Assembly (NCBI GenBank): GCA_937893815.1
Contig: CALCSH010000583.1
Span: 1 to 5,473 of the forward strand
DNA: 5,473 nucleotides
From: an uncultured Anaerolineae bacterium
GTDB lineage: Bacteria > Chloroflexota > Anaerolineae > Anaerolineales > UBA11858
Direction: 5' to 3'
In this document: piece after piece, positions 1 through 5,473 of the stretch
How positions within the stretch are numbered: the stretch's first letter is position 1
Layout: each line of letters begins with the position of its first letter
Translations under genes and position numbers: made by a program
The notes under the pieces: model-generated
What the model saw: only the letters and a program-made list of their open reading frames with translations
What the model was told of the DNA's origin: nothing
Databases searched by the model: none

Positions 1-3000
1 GATTCCGATGTTGACTCGCTGACCAACGAGATCACTTTGACTGCTCACGGTTATGAGAATGGCGATACGTTGGTATACCACGTCGATCCGACCGTTAGCA
101 CGCCGAAAAAAGTTCAAACCAATGTTAAATTCAACCCTGAAGAGCGCAGCCACGAATTCGATCCAGCATCGTTAACCAGCGCTAACAATGCCGTGGTGGA
201 CGTTGACAATAACATCATCCGCTTTGATCCGATCCATGTCTATCAAACCGGGCAGAAAGTGACCTATGACAGCGGCACGGCGGGGACTCCCATCGGCGGT
301 TTGGCCGACAGTACAGACTATTACGTTATCAGCCTGAGCGATACCAGTTTCAAACTGGCTGCCACATTGGCTGACGCACTGACCGGAGATGAGATTATCC
401 TGACAAGTGTTGGCACAGGCAGCAGCCACACGCTGGATGCCGTCGATGTCGACGTGACCACGGATACGATCCTGGCGCAGGGGCATGGTTTCGAAACCGG
501 CCAGAAAGTGTTCTACCAGCACAGTGACGATGACGATCCCATTCCCCACTCTTCGGTGGGCGGCCTGACTAAGGGTGAGGTCTATTACGTAATCAAGGTT
601 GATGAGAATAACTTGAAGCTGGCCGATTCTGTTGCCCAGGCTTCGGCAGGCTCACCGATAGATCTAACCAGCACGGGCACGGGCGCAGACCATGGATTCG
701 TCACTGATTTCGTGGTGATCAATTTCGACCCGACGCAGACCGCCCCGATTGTCGATGTGGCATCCGATCAGATTAGCATTCCTGAGCATGGCTTCAATAA
801 TGGTGAAAAAGTGATCTACCATACCAGCGGGGGAGACCCGATCGGTAATATGACAGACGGCGCGGAATATTGTGTGGTTGTGGTCAATGCGGACACCCTG
901 TCGCTGGAAGAAAACTGTGACGTTACCCCGACTCTGGTCGATTTATTGCCAGGGGCTACGATTGGCACCGGCAGCCACGGACTGGAACACCTCTACGACC
1001 AGATTCGCTCCGCAGCGGTCGATCTGGCGCATGTTGATGATACAACAGATATCATCACCTTGACCGGGCATGAATTTGGGGATGGCGACAAGGTCACCTA
1101 CACCTACAATACAGGGAGCGATTCGCCCATCGGCGGTCTGGTGGATGGAACTGAATATTATGTGTTGCACTTCAATGACAACCAGTTCCAACTGGCTGAC
1201 ACACAGCAGGACTTCGATGATGGGGTGTTCATTGACCTGGGGCTGGGAGCCACGGGCAGCTCACACGCCTTCGAGATTAGCGAGCAATATTACCGCACGA
1301 TGATGTTTGATCCCACCAAGGAACCGGTAGTGGATCTTGATACGGATACCTTCCGCATGCCTTCGCACACGCTACTGGAAAACGATGAGGTTTATTACCT
1401 CACCGGTGGGGGAACCAAAATTGGCGGCATGGTAGACGGCAACCTGTATTATGTAGTCAATGCTGGAGCTGAAACCTTCCAACTTTCTCAATCCATTGGC
1501 GGCTCCCCGGTAAATTTGCTAACTGGCGCGACGGGCAGCAACCACGGGATCGAAATCTACAATACGGTCACGATGGCTGACCTTCCGATTCGTGGTTTGG
1601 AGGATGGGGAAATTTACCACGTTGTAAAGGTCGATGATGATACCTTCCGTTTGACGGCATCTCAACAAGATGCCTTAGGCGCTTTGCCAGTTGATCTGAC
1701 CAAAGAATGGGGTATTGATGAATGTGATCACATATTGACAACCGACCTTGGTGCGGGTGTCAAATTGTTGGCGAAGTTAGATGCATCGAACAAAGCTGCT
1801 GTCAAAGCCGCCATTGGTGGTGCGCCGAAATTCAAAGATCTGCTAACCAAAGGCGATGTACAGGCCGACTCGAAGTTCACCAAGGCTATCTTAGGTTCGC
1901 TGATTTTGAAGAGCAGCGCTTCGGATGTCATGAACCGCACGAACGACAAGACCAACAACTTTGGCAGTTTCTCACTTAGCTTTTCGTTAGAAATTTTCTT
2001 GCACGATGTCGTCGCCCGTTTGGGCGCCGATAGTGTCATTAAGTCTGACATGGATGTTGTCGTCGATGCGCAGATCAAAGAAAAGGTCAAAGTATCAACT
2101 GTAGGATCGGCTGCATCAGGTGCCACCAATCTTGAAGAAGATGAGGAGAAGAAGAAAAAAGAGGATAAAGGCAAGAAACTCGCTACGGCATTAGCGGTCG
2201 CCTTAGGCTTTTATGGCAATCGGGCGCATGCTCTGATCGAAAGCGGAGCTGATATCAATAGCGGCGCTGATGTCGATGCCAAGAAAGATGTAACCGTCAA
2301 AGCTTCCGTAAAGTATCCCCTGCTGGTTACACCGCTACAGTTGATCCCCTTCTATGACTTGTATCTCGACCCAACTAAAACCAGCATCAAAGATGAGTTC
2401 GTAAAACTGATCGCAGGCAATTTGGGACTTACCGATATTGTGAATACGTATGTCATCAGCGGGGCGAAGAAAGGTGCTGCGGGATCATTGGGCTTTGGTG
2501 CTAACGGCTCGCTGGCGGTGACCTATTACCTCAATGAAAGTAAAGCGATCATTGGAGAATACGCCAGGATAAACCAGGATTCCAATTTCCACACTGCTGA
2601 TCAAAAAGTGTCCGTTTCTGCGAAAACCAAGATTGAGCTGGTCAATATTGCCGGCATGTTTAGTATTGCACTAAATGAGGGTGGGGCGAAAAACGTCATC
2701 AAGAAGAAAAAAGGAATTCTAGGTCTGGCGACCCCCTATGGCAATGATGGCGCCACAGTGGGTATTGGCGGTTCGGGATTGGTGGAATTATTCAATAACA
2801 CCACGATTGCCAGAATCGAGAAAGGGGCGCAAATACACACGGGCGCTGATGGCGGGTTGTTTGTCAGCGCCAACGAAGACATCTTCACGATCGGCCTGGC
2901 GCAGGCCGGAGGTATAGCCGGTAAATTTGGTCTGAGTGGCACGGTTTTGTTTATGAGCCATGTTGCCCAAACGCTGGCTCATCTGGCCAGTGGGGTGGTT

Positions 3001-5473
3001 GTCGTGGGCGGCCCGGTTTCTGTCAAAGCGAATCAAAAAACACTGCATATCAATTTACTGGGTGCCATCCAGCGCGCGGAAAGCATGGGAATAGGAGTCA
3101 GTATTGGCTTCACGCATGTCGACAAGGAAACAGCAGCCATCATTGGCAACCGCATTACATCCAGTAACACAGAAATTGGCAATGATGGCACGATTTTGGA
3201 TGTAGACGATTTGAAGATGTCATCCAAATCTGATGGAGAAATCTGGTGCTTTGCGTTATCCGGGGCCAAAGTATCGGAGAAGAATCCCTCCAATAAGAAA
3301 GAAGAAAAAGAGGAAGAGAAGCCATTTGAGCCGCGCCCGTGGTGGAAGTGGACAGAACTGCGCCTGAAATTTGATAGTGAAGACACAGGTACCTCGAAAA
3401 CTACCCAGAAACCAGAGAATAAGACCAGCGGTTTTGGTCTGGCAGGCAGCGCGGCATACAACATGATTAACGACCACACCCTGGCGTATGTAAATGATTA
3501 CGCCACGATCACGCTGGCGCCAACGGGCGATATTGGTATCGACGCTGAGAACCACACCGATATTTTCACCGCCACAGGCGCGGCAACCTTCTTGAAGCAA
3601 TCCAATGTTGGAATTGGTATCTCCGGCTCGGTAAGTGTAAATGATCTGAATGTGACAACCAAGGCATTCATGATCGGGGCAACCGTCACCGAAGGCCATG
3701 ATGTCAGCCTTTCTGCTGTGCGAGATGGATTCCTGTTTGCATTGTCAGCCGGTGTTGCCGCAACTCAAAAAGCCAAGAATGGCATTGCAATCGCCGGATC
3801 GCTTTCATTGAATCTGGTAGAGAATACCACGGAAGCCTACCTGGATTTTGTCACGATCAACACCTCGGGAGCGCTGGCCCTCGACGCCAAGGATGGTGTG
3901 ATCGTCATGGCGATTGGCGGCGGGGTGGGGGTGAGCGTTGGTGGACGTTTTGGGTTGGGAGCCGGGGTGGGTCTTAATAGCGGTAAATATACCACCCAGA
4001 CCTCTATCTCGAATTCAACGCTGATAGATACTGTCAACCCGGTAAACACTATCGAATCCGTCTCGCTGACGGCAGTCAACGACAATTTCCTGCTGGCGAT
4101 TGGATTATCGCTCGGAGCTGGGCAGTTTGGCTTCGCCGGAACGGCAGGAGTCAACCTGATCACCGACAGCGCCAAAGCGCTGATCAGCAACACGACCATC
4201 GTAGCCGGGTCAGTGCTGGTAAAGGCGCTTTCAACGTCGGATGACTTCTCCTTTGCAGTCGGCGCGGCGTTGGGTTATTCCAAGAAGAAAAAAGATTCAG
4301 AAGACCAAGATACGAACTTGGACGACAAGGATGCTAGTATCTCAGTTGCCGCTTCCTTCGGCGGCGCGGCGGCGGTGAATGTGATGCATTCCACGGTACT
4401 GGCTTCCGTTCAGGACAGCAGCAATATCACTACCACGAGCGGCGACCTGGATATTGTTGCTACCGATAAGGATCAATTGTTTACATCCAATGCCGCCGAC
4501 CCGGTGAACGATGATCCCATAGCCAATGACCTGAAGGATGATTTTTCAGATCATGGAATTACGCTTTCACCCGATACAAAGATCAAAGAACAAGAATCCG
4601 GCCTGGTCTGGGTGGTTGAGGATGCCTATTGGCATAACGAGTGGTTGGTGCGCAAAGAGGGCGGCCAACTGGTGATCTATGATACCTCCATCGTGGTCGC
4701 CGGGGCCTTTGCCGGGGCTGTGGCGGTGGCGATGAACGACCAGAAAGGCAGCGCAGGGGTTGCTTTGAGTGTGGCTTTGGCGCTCAACCTGTTAGGAGAG
4801 GCTGGCACCCCGAATACCATCAAGGCACAAATTCTGAACTCGACCACTGACGTGGCTGGCAATACCTCCATTTCAGCCGACTCGGCCAAAGCTGATGTGT
4901 ATGCGGTTTCTATGGGTCTGGCTGTTGCGGTGGCAACCAGCGGTGACGATAACAAGCAAGCCACCCTGGCGTTGTCGTTGAATGGTTCCCTGGCGTGGAA
5001 CGATGTTCACTATCAAGTAGAATCCTCGATCACCGATAGCACTGATATCACCAGTCACGGCATGCTGACTCTCACCGCCGAGGATACCAGTTTCACCGTA
5101 GCCGCAGCACCGGCTTTGTCCTTCACACTGGCCTATACTTCGGGAGATGGGACATCCTTTGCTTTGAATATTGGTGCCTCAATCACCCGCAACTGGATCG
5201 ACAGTGCGGTACGCGCAGTCATCGATAACTCCACGGTTAATTCCGATGATCAGGTTTCACTATCTGCCATCAACGATGCTGGGATCCTGGCGATATCGGT
5301 GGCGGTCTCGATGGCTTTATCGGTCAACAGTTCCAGTGATAGCAAATCTGCAACCCTTTCGGGATCAGGCAGCGTTTCCCTCTCATTTAATGATGTGGAC
5401 ACCGAGACGATTGCGGCTGTCGAGAACAGCAGCAGCATCACGATCTCAAACCCAGCCCAAGCGTTGAAACTGA
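1..5473 (+). CDS. Internal fragment of a giant repetitive surface/secreted protein (adhesin-like), open at both ends
   Basis: Frame +1 reads without a stop across the window, giving 1,824 codons plus one base. The first in-frame ATG is at 850, in the middle of a repeat, so the true start is upstream; no stop is reached, so the gene continues downstream. Residues 3-579 form array A of His-containing beta repeats, 580-653 are a non-repeated Lys-rich stretch, and 654-1824 form array B of short beta-solenoid-like repeats with charged loops. Only four Cys are present (291, 306, 575, 1083). The composition and repeat style are typical of exported bacterial adhesins and other giant surface proteins; from memory they resemble proteins annotated LEPR-XLL, hemagglutinin-like or beta strand repeat-containing. 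No signal peptide, secretion-signal or anchor domain falls in the window, so export and adhesion are inferred. No catalytic motif was seen. Coding status is near certain; function is moderate to low confidence. Confidence 0.95.
7..192 (+). repeat. A0: half unit (first half only) plus FNP/FDP linker
   Basis: Residues 3-27 carry the first half of the repeat: the strand NEITLT, then H16-G-Y, then G-D-T-L-V-Y26. The PIGGL, YYV and TGSSH parts are missing. The chain instead passes directly into a linker (residues 28-64) containing F-N-P and F-D-P, which resembles the F-D-P-T linkers before units A3 and A5. This looks like an internal deletion or an unequal recombination product within the array. 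The frame is intact, so the protein is not broken. Confidence 0.65.
193..438 (+). repeat. A1: full array A unit
   Basis: Residues 65-146. Visible marks are H79 (HVY in place of HGF), G84-Q-K-V-T-Y89, P-I-G-G-L ending at 101, D-Y-Y-V at 106-109, F117-K-L-A, and the terminal G-T-G-S-S-H ending at 143. It is followed by A2 with only 19 residues between the terminal His and the next turn His, the shortest junction in the array. Confidence 0.8.
439..708 (+). repeat. A2: full array A unit with an Asp run
   Basis: Residues 147-236. It has H162-G-F, G167-Q-K-V-F-Y172, V-G-G-L at 186-189, V-Y-Y-V at 194-197, L205-K-L-A and D-L-T-S-T-G-T-G-A-D-H at 221-231. The loop between the first hairpin and VGGL is lengthened and carries four consecutive Asp (176-179), which could be a cation-binding or simply solvent-exposed acidic loop; no standard calcium motif can be assigned. 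Confidence 0.8.
709..990 (+). repeat. A3: full array A unit with a Cys pair
   Basis: Residues 237-330. It opens with the linker type N-F-D-P-T (241-245), then has H263-G-F, G268-E-K-V-I-Y273, D-P-I-G-N-M at 279-284, Y-C-V-V at 290-293 and the terminal G-S-H ending at 326. Cys291 replaces the second Tyr of the YYV motif, and Cys306 follows the next strand. No other array A unit contains two Cys. Confidence 0.8.
991..1278 (+). repeat. A4: full array A unit
   Basis: Residues 331-426. It opens with a Y-D-Q-I linker, then has H357-E-F (in place of HGF), G362-D-K-V-T-Y367, S-P-I-G-G-L ending at 380, the well-kept D-G-T-E-Y-Y-V at 382-388, F396-Q-L-A-D and T-G-S-S-H at 418-422. With A1 it shares the 12-base sequence CCCATCGGCGGT, at 1126 here and at 289 in A1. 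It is the unit closest to the apparent consensus. Confidence 0.82.
1279..1560 (+). repeat. A5: full array A unit
   Basis: Residues 427-520. It opens with an M-F-D-P-T linker matching that of A3. The turn is H456-T-L rather than HGF. Then come N461-D-E-V-Y-Y466, K-I-G-G-M-V-D-G at 473-480, Y-Y-V at 483-485, F493-Q-L and T-G-S-N-H ending at 515. Here the terminal motif runs straight into the second half of a repeat (A6) with no turn-His hairpin between. Confidence 0.78.
1561..1737 (+). repeat. A6: half unit (second half only), end of array A
   Basis: Residues 521-579. Only the second half is present: L-P-I-R-G-L-E-D-G at 528-536, I-Y-H-V at 538-541 in place of YYV, D547-T-F-R-L, then P-V-D-L-T and a divergent end W570-G-I-D-E-C575-D-H577 where the other units have T-G-S-S-H. 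The missing first half complements the missing second half of A0. It is followed by non-repeat sequence, so it marks the downstream limit of the array. Confidence 0.68.
1738..1959 (+). other. Non-repeated Lys-rich stretch between arrays A and B (coding)
   Basis: Residues 580-653. This does not fit either repeat. It is rich in Lys, Ala and Leu with helix-like spacing (for example V-K-L-L-A-K-L at 587-593 and F-K-D-L-L around 613-617), unlike the strand-rich sequence on both sides. It may be a helical cap or spacer at the start of the solenoid. No family is recognised. Confidence 0.5.
2134..2178 (+). other. Charged loop 1 in array B (Glu/Asp then Lys run)
   Basis: Residues 712-726 are almost all Glu, Asp or Lys: an acidic stretch, then K717-K720, then E-D-K-G-K-K. 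It sits between the last strand of B1 and the first strand of B2. The purine-only codons include AAGAAGAAAAAAG at 2149-2161, which recurs exactly in two other loops. Confidence 0.75.
2335..2478 (+). other. Insert between B2 and B3, aromatic/hydrophobic then N-T-Y-V
   Basis: Residues 779-826. It holds P-F-Y-D-L-Y-L-D-P at 783-791, then K-D-E-F-V-K-L-I-A and I-V-N-T-Y-V-I-S-G-A-K-K, and leads directly into A-A-G-S-L of B3. It interrupts the strand pattern and looks partly helical. From memory, a comparable segment ending in 'NTW' or 'NTY' just before an 'aGS..v' strand occurs in related giant proteins; this is unverified. Confidence 0.5.
2677..2751 (+). other. Charged loop 2 in array B (Lys4)
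   Basis: Residues 893-917, between the last strand of B3 and the first of B4. K901-K904 is encoded by AAG AAG AAA AAA, part of the 13-base sequence at 2701-2713 shared with loops 1 and 4. Gly-rich sequence follows, including G-L-A-T-P-Y-G-N-D. Confidence 0.65.
2752..3279 (+). repeat. Array B units B4-B6
   Basis: B4 is residues 918-974 (V-G-I-G-G-S-G-L strand, N-N-T-T-I-A-R-I, L-F-V-S-A-N-E-D), B5 is 975-1028 (F-G-L-S-G-T-V-L, V-S-V-K-A-N) and B6 is 1029-1093 (M-G-I-G-V-S-I-G, T-A-A-I-I-G-N). The three are contiguous. B6 contains the array's only Cys (1083), in a divergent I-W-C-F-A-L-S-G strand. Confidence 0.68.
3280..3426 (+). other. Charged loop 3 in array B with a Trp cluster
   Basis: Residues 1094-1142. 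A Lys/Glu run (1099-1107) is followed by P-F-E-P-R-P-W-W-K-W at 1108-1117, with Trp at 1114, 1115 and 1117, then a hydrophilic Thr/Lys/Ser tail. It lies between B6 and B7 at the same register as the other charged loops but is much longer. Three Trp in four residues is striking in a protein this poor in Trp and suggests an exposed binding or packing patch; function unknown. Confidence 0.65.
3427..4281 (+). repeat. Array B units B7-B11, the most regular block
   Basis: B7 is residues 1143-1201, B8 1202-1258, B9 1259-1314, B10 1315-1375 and B11 1376-1427, with no inserts between them. Each starts with a Gly-rich strand (G-F-G-L-A-G-S, G-I-G-I-S-G-S, G-I-A-I-A-G-S, F-G-L-G-A-G, F-G-F-A-G-T) and has an Ala-ended strand near its middle (I-D-A-E-N, L-S-A-V-R, L-D-A-K-D, L-T-A-V-N, V-K-A-L-S). 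Unit length is 52-61 residues. This block best defines the array B consensus. Confidence 0.75.
4282..4335 (+). other. Charged loop 4 in array B (Lys4 then Asp-rich)
   Basis: Residues 1428-1445. K1428-K1431 is encoded by the same AAG AAG AAA AAA found in loops 1 and 2 (13-base copy at 4282-4294), then comes an Asp/Glu-rich stretch ending D-D-K-D-A. It separates the last strand of B11 from the first strand of B12. Confidence 0.72.
4336..4740 (+). repeat. Array B unit B12, split by an insert
   Basis: The first part is residues 1446-1500 (I-S-V-A-A-S-F-G-G-A-A-A-V-N, V-Q-D-S-S-N-I-T, G-D-L-D-I-V-A-T-D). The closing strand resumes at 1564-1580 (V-V-A-G-A-F-A-G-A-V-A-V-A). Removing the 63-residue insert brings the spacing from the turn Asp1472 to the next turn Asn1613 from 141 to 78 residues, nearer the array period, which supports reading it as an insertion inside one unit. 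Confidence 0.62.
4501..4689 (+). other. Trp/Tyr-rich insert within B12
   Basis: Residues 1501-1563. It has an Asp-rich first half (D-L-K-D-D-F-S-D-H-G) and an aromatic second half: L-V-W1537-V-V-E-D-A-Y-W1544, E-W1548-L-V-R-K-E-G-G, L-V-I-Y1560. The second half reads as three short strands (a 'W.V.D...Y/W.L....G..L.VY' pattern), perhaps a small beta domain looped out of the solenoid. No family can be named with confidence. Confidence 0.55.
4741..5472 (+). repeat. Array B units B13-B16, last one cut by the window edge
   Basis: B13 is residues 1581-1649, B14 1650-1716, B15 1717-1780 and B16 1781-1824 (partial). Lengths of 64-69 residues are slightly longer than B7-B11. Each begins with a short Asp/Asn/Ser/Lys loop, then strands such as A-G-V-A-L-S-V-A-L-A-L-N, A-T-L-A-L-S-L-N-G-S and F-A-L-N-I-G-A-S-I. 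The turns I-L-N-S-T-T, I-T-D-S-T, I-D-N-S-T and V-E-N-S-S are regularly spaced (66, 64 and 66 residues). B16 is still in frame at the edge. Confidence 0.72.

Larger units (their letters stand above)
7..1737 (+). repeat. Array A: His-containing beta repeats, five full and two half units
   Basis: Residues 3-579. Each full unit runs: a short strand after 'VD', an HG(F) turn, G-x-K-V-x-Y, P-I-G-G-L-x-D-G, E-Y-Y-V, a D-x-x-F-x-L-A strand, a variable 'DLT' segment, and a terminal T-G-S-S-H. Conserved turn His residues are at 16, 79, 162, 263, 357 and 456; terminal His residues are at 143, 231, 326, 422 and 515, with 577 in the last half unit. The two His of a unit are 59-69 residues apart. The units are diverged at DNA level, although CCCATCGGCGGT recurs at 289 and 1126 in the same codon phase. 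The pattern suggests tandem beta domains in an extended stalk; ligand binding is unknown. The array may extend upstream of the window. Confidence 0.85.
1960..2676 (+). repeat. Array B units B1-B3 (divergent, with a loop and an insert)
   Basis: B1 is residues 654-706 (F-S-L-S-F-S-L-E strand, then V-V-V-D-A), B2 is 727-778 (A-L-A-V-A-L-G, A-H-A-L-I, then V-T-V-K-A), and B3 is 827-892 (G-A-N-G-S-L-A-V, K-A-I-I-G, V-S-V-S-A). B1 and B2 are separated by an Asp/Glu/Lys loop (712-726), and B2 and B3 by a 48-residue insert. These first units fit the array consensus less well than those after residue 1143, as expected near the end of a solenoid. Confidence 0.62.
1960..5472 (+). repeat. Array B: about 16 short beta-solenoid-like repeats, continuing past the window
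   Basis: Residues 654-1824. The unit is a small/hydrophobic strand with Gly and Ser (e.g. G-I-A-I-A-G-S-L-S-L-N at 1261-1271), a 'T.A.I' strand, a turn, a 'G.V.L.A' strand ending in Ala-Asn/Asp, and an 'A.A.G.A' strand. Units are mostly 52-70 residues long. A position-specific [N/D][S/T][S/T] turn recurs at 1338, 1397, 1472, 1613, 1679, 1743 and 1809. Alternating small and large hydrophobic residues suggest stacked beta-strands in a right-handed solenoid, as in large bacterial adhesins; that fold is inferred from pattern only. Charged loops and two longer inserts interrupt the array. Confidence 0.75.

Noticed and set aside
535..540. Calcium-binding loop at the Asp run of A2
   Set aside because: Four Asp in a row at residues 176-179 do not match an EF-hand, dockerin or RTX nonapeptide pattern, so no calcium site is called.
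172..549. Antisense open frame of 125 codons
   Set aside because: It is opposite repeats A1 and A2, whose motifs are clear in frame +1; the antisense product shows no family features.
872..1303. Two consecutive frame +2 open frames (872-1063 and 1070-1303)
   Set aside because: The +1 frame here encodes the conserved repeats A3, A4 and the start of A5 without interruption. The +2 products are rich in Met, Trp and Arg in a way typical of out-of-frame translation.
2155..2161. Programmed -1 frameshift site at the AAAAAAG heptamer
   Set aside because: The heptamer is in the wrong codon phase (AAG AAA AAA G) for the usual X XXY YYZ slippage, and the +1 frame continues with proper repeats beyond it.
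1728..2174. Antisense open frame of 148 codons with Phe and Ser runs
   Set aside because: It lies wholly opposite the coherent +1 repeat frame. Its Phe and Ser runs are simply the complement of the Lys/Glu codons of charged loop 1.
3033..3699. Two overlapping antisense open frames (3033-3479 and 3256-3699)
   Set aside because: They overlap each other in different frames, have no recognisable domain, and sit opposite well-formed array B units. They are shadows of the real gene.
4690..4959. Possible transmembrane helices (residues 1564-1598 and 1635-1646)
   Set aside because: These Ala/Val/Gly/Leu stretches are at the same positions as the strands of other array B units and alternate small and large residues, so they are better read as solenoid beta-strands.
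5471..5473. TGA at the last three bases as a stop codon
   Set aside because: The last full codon is CTG at 5470-5472, so this TGA is out of phase and the frame remains open.

Overview
The whole window lies inside one protein-coding gene. Frame +1 is open from base 1 to base 5472 (1,824 complete codons) with no in-frame stop. It has no plausible start and no stop, so both ends of the gene lie outside the window. There is no intergenic DNA, and I see no promoter, terminator, RNA gene, mobile element or CRISPR array. The encoded fragment is a repetitive, Gly/Ala/Ser/Thr/Asp-rich, Cys-poor, beta-strand-dominated protein. It has the look of a giant bacterial secreted or cell-surface adhesin-type protein.

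Layout. (1) Bases 7-1737 (residues 3-579) hold array A: five full units and two half units of roughly 80-100 residues. The consensus is an 'HGF..G.KV.Y' hairpin, then 'PIGGL.DG..YYV', then 'D..F.LA', then a 'TGSSH' terminus. The first unit lacks its second half and the last lacks its first half. (2) Bases 1738-1959 (residues 580-653) are a Lys-rich, non-repeated, probably helical stretch. (3) Bases 1960-5472 (residues 654-1824) hold array B: about 16 units, mostly 52-70 residues, built from alternating small/hydrophobic strands ('GIAIAGSLSLN', 'T.AYI', 'I....GDV.V.A', 'A.A.G.A'), the kind of pattern expected of a beta-solenoid. Array B is interrupted by Lys/Glu-rich charged loops (residues 712-726, 893-917, 1094-1142, 1428-1445) and by longer inserts (779-826, 1501-1563). 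The array continues past the right edge.

Organism. Base composition is near balanced by eye and codon use looks ordinary and uniform, so the sequence is bacterial-looking but not assignable from the window. From memory, similar 'HG..tGd.V.Y...IGGL.dG..YYVi' repeats next to 'G..aGS..vN....T.AyI' repeats occur in giant proteins annotated as LEPR-XLL, hemagglutinin-like or 'beta strand repeat-containing' in environmental bacteria. That is recollection, not a search result.

The main points for a second look are the giant open frame itself, the half-units bounding array A, a 13-base identical in-frame sequence (coding Lys4) placed in three separate loops of array B, a Cys pair unique to one A repeat, and two Trp-rich inserts.
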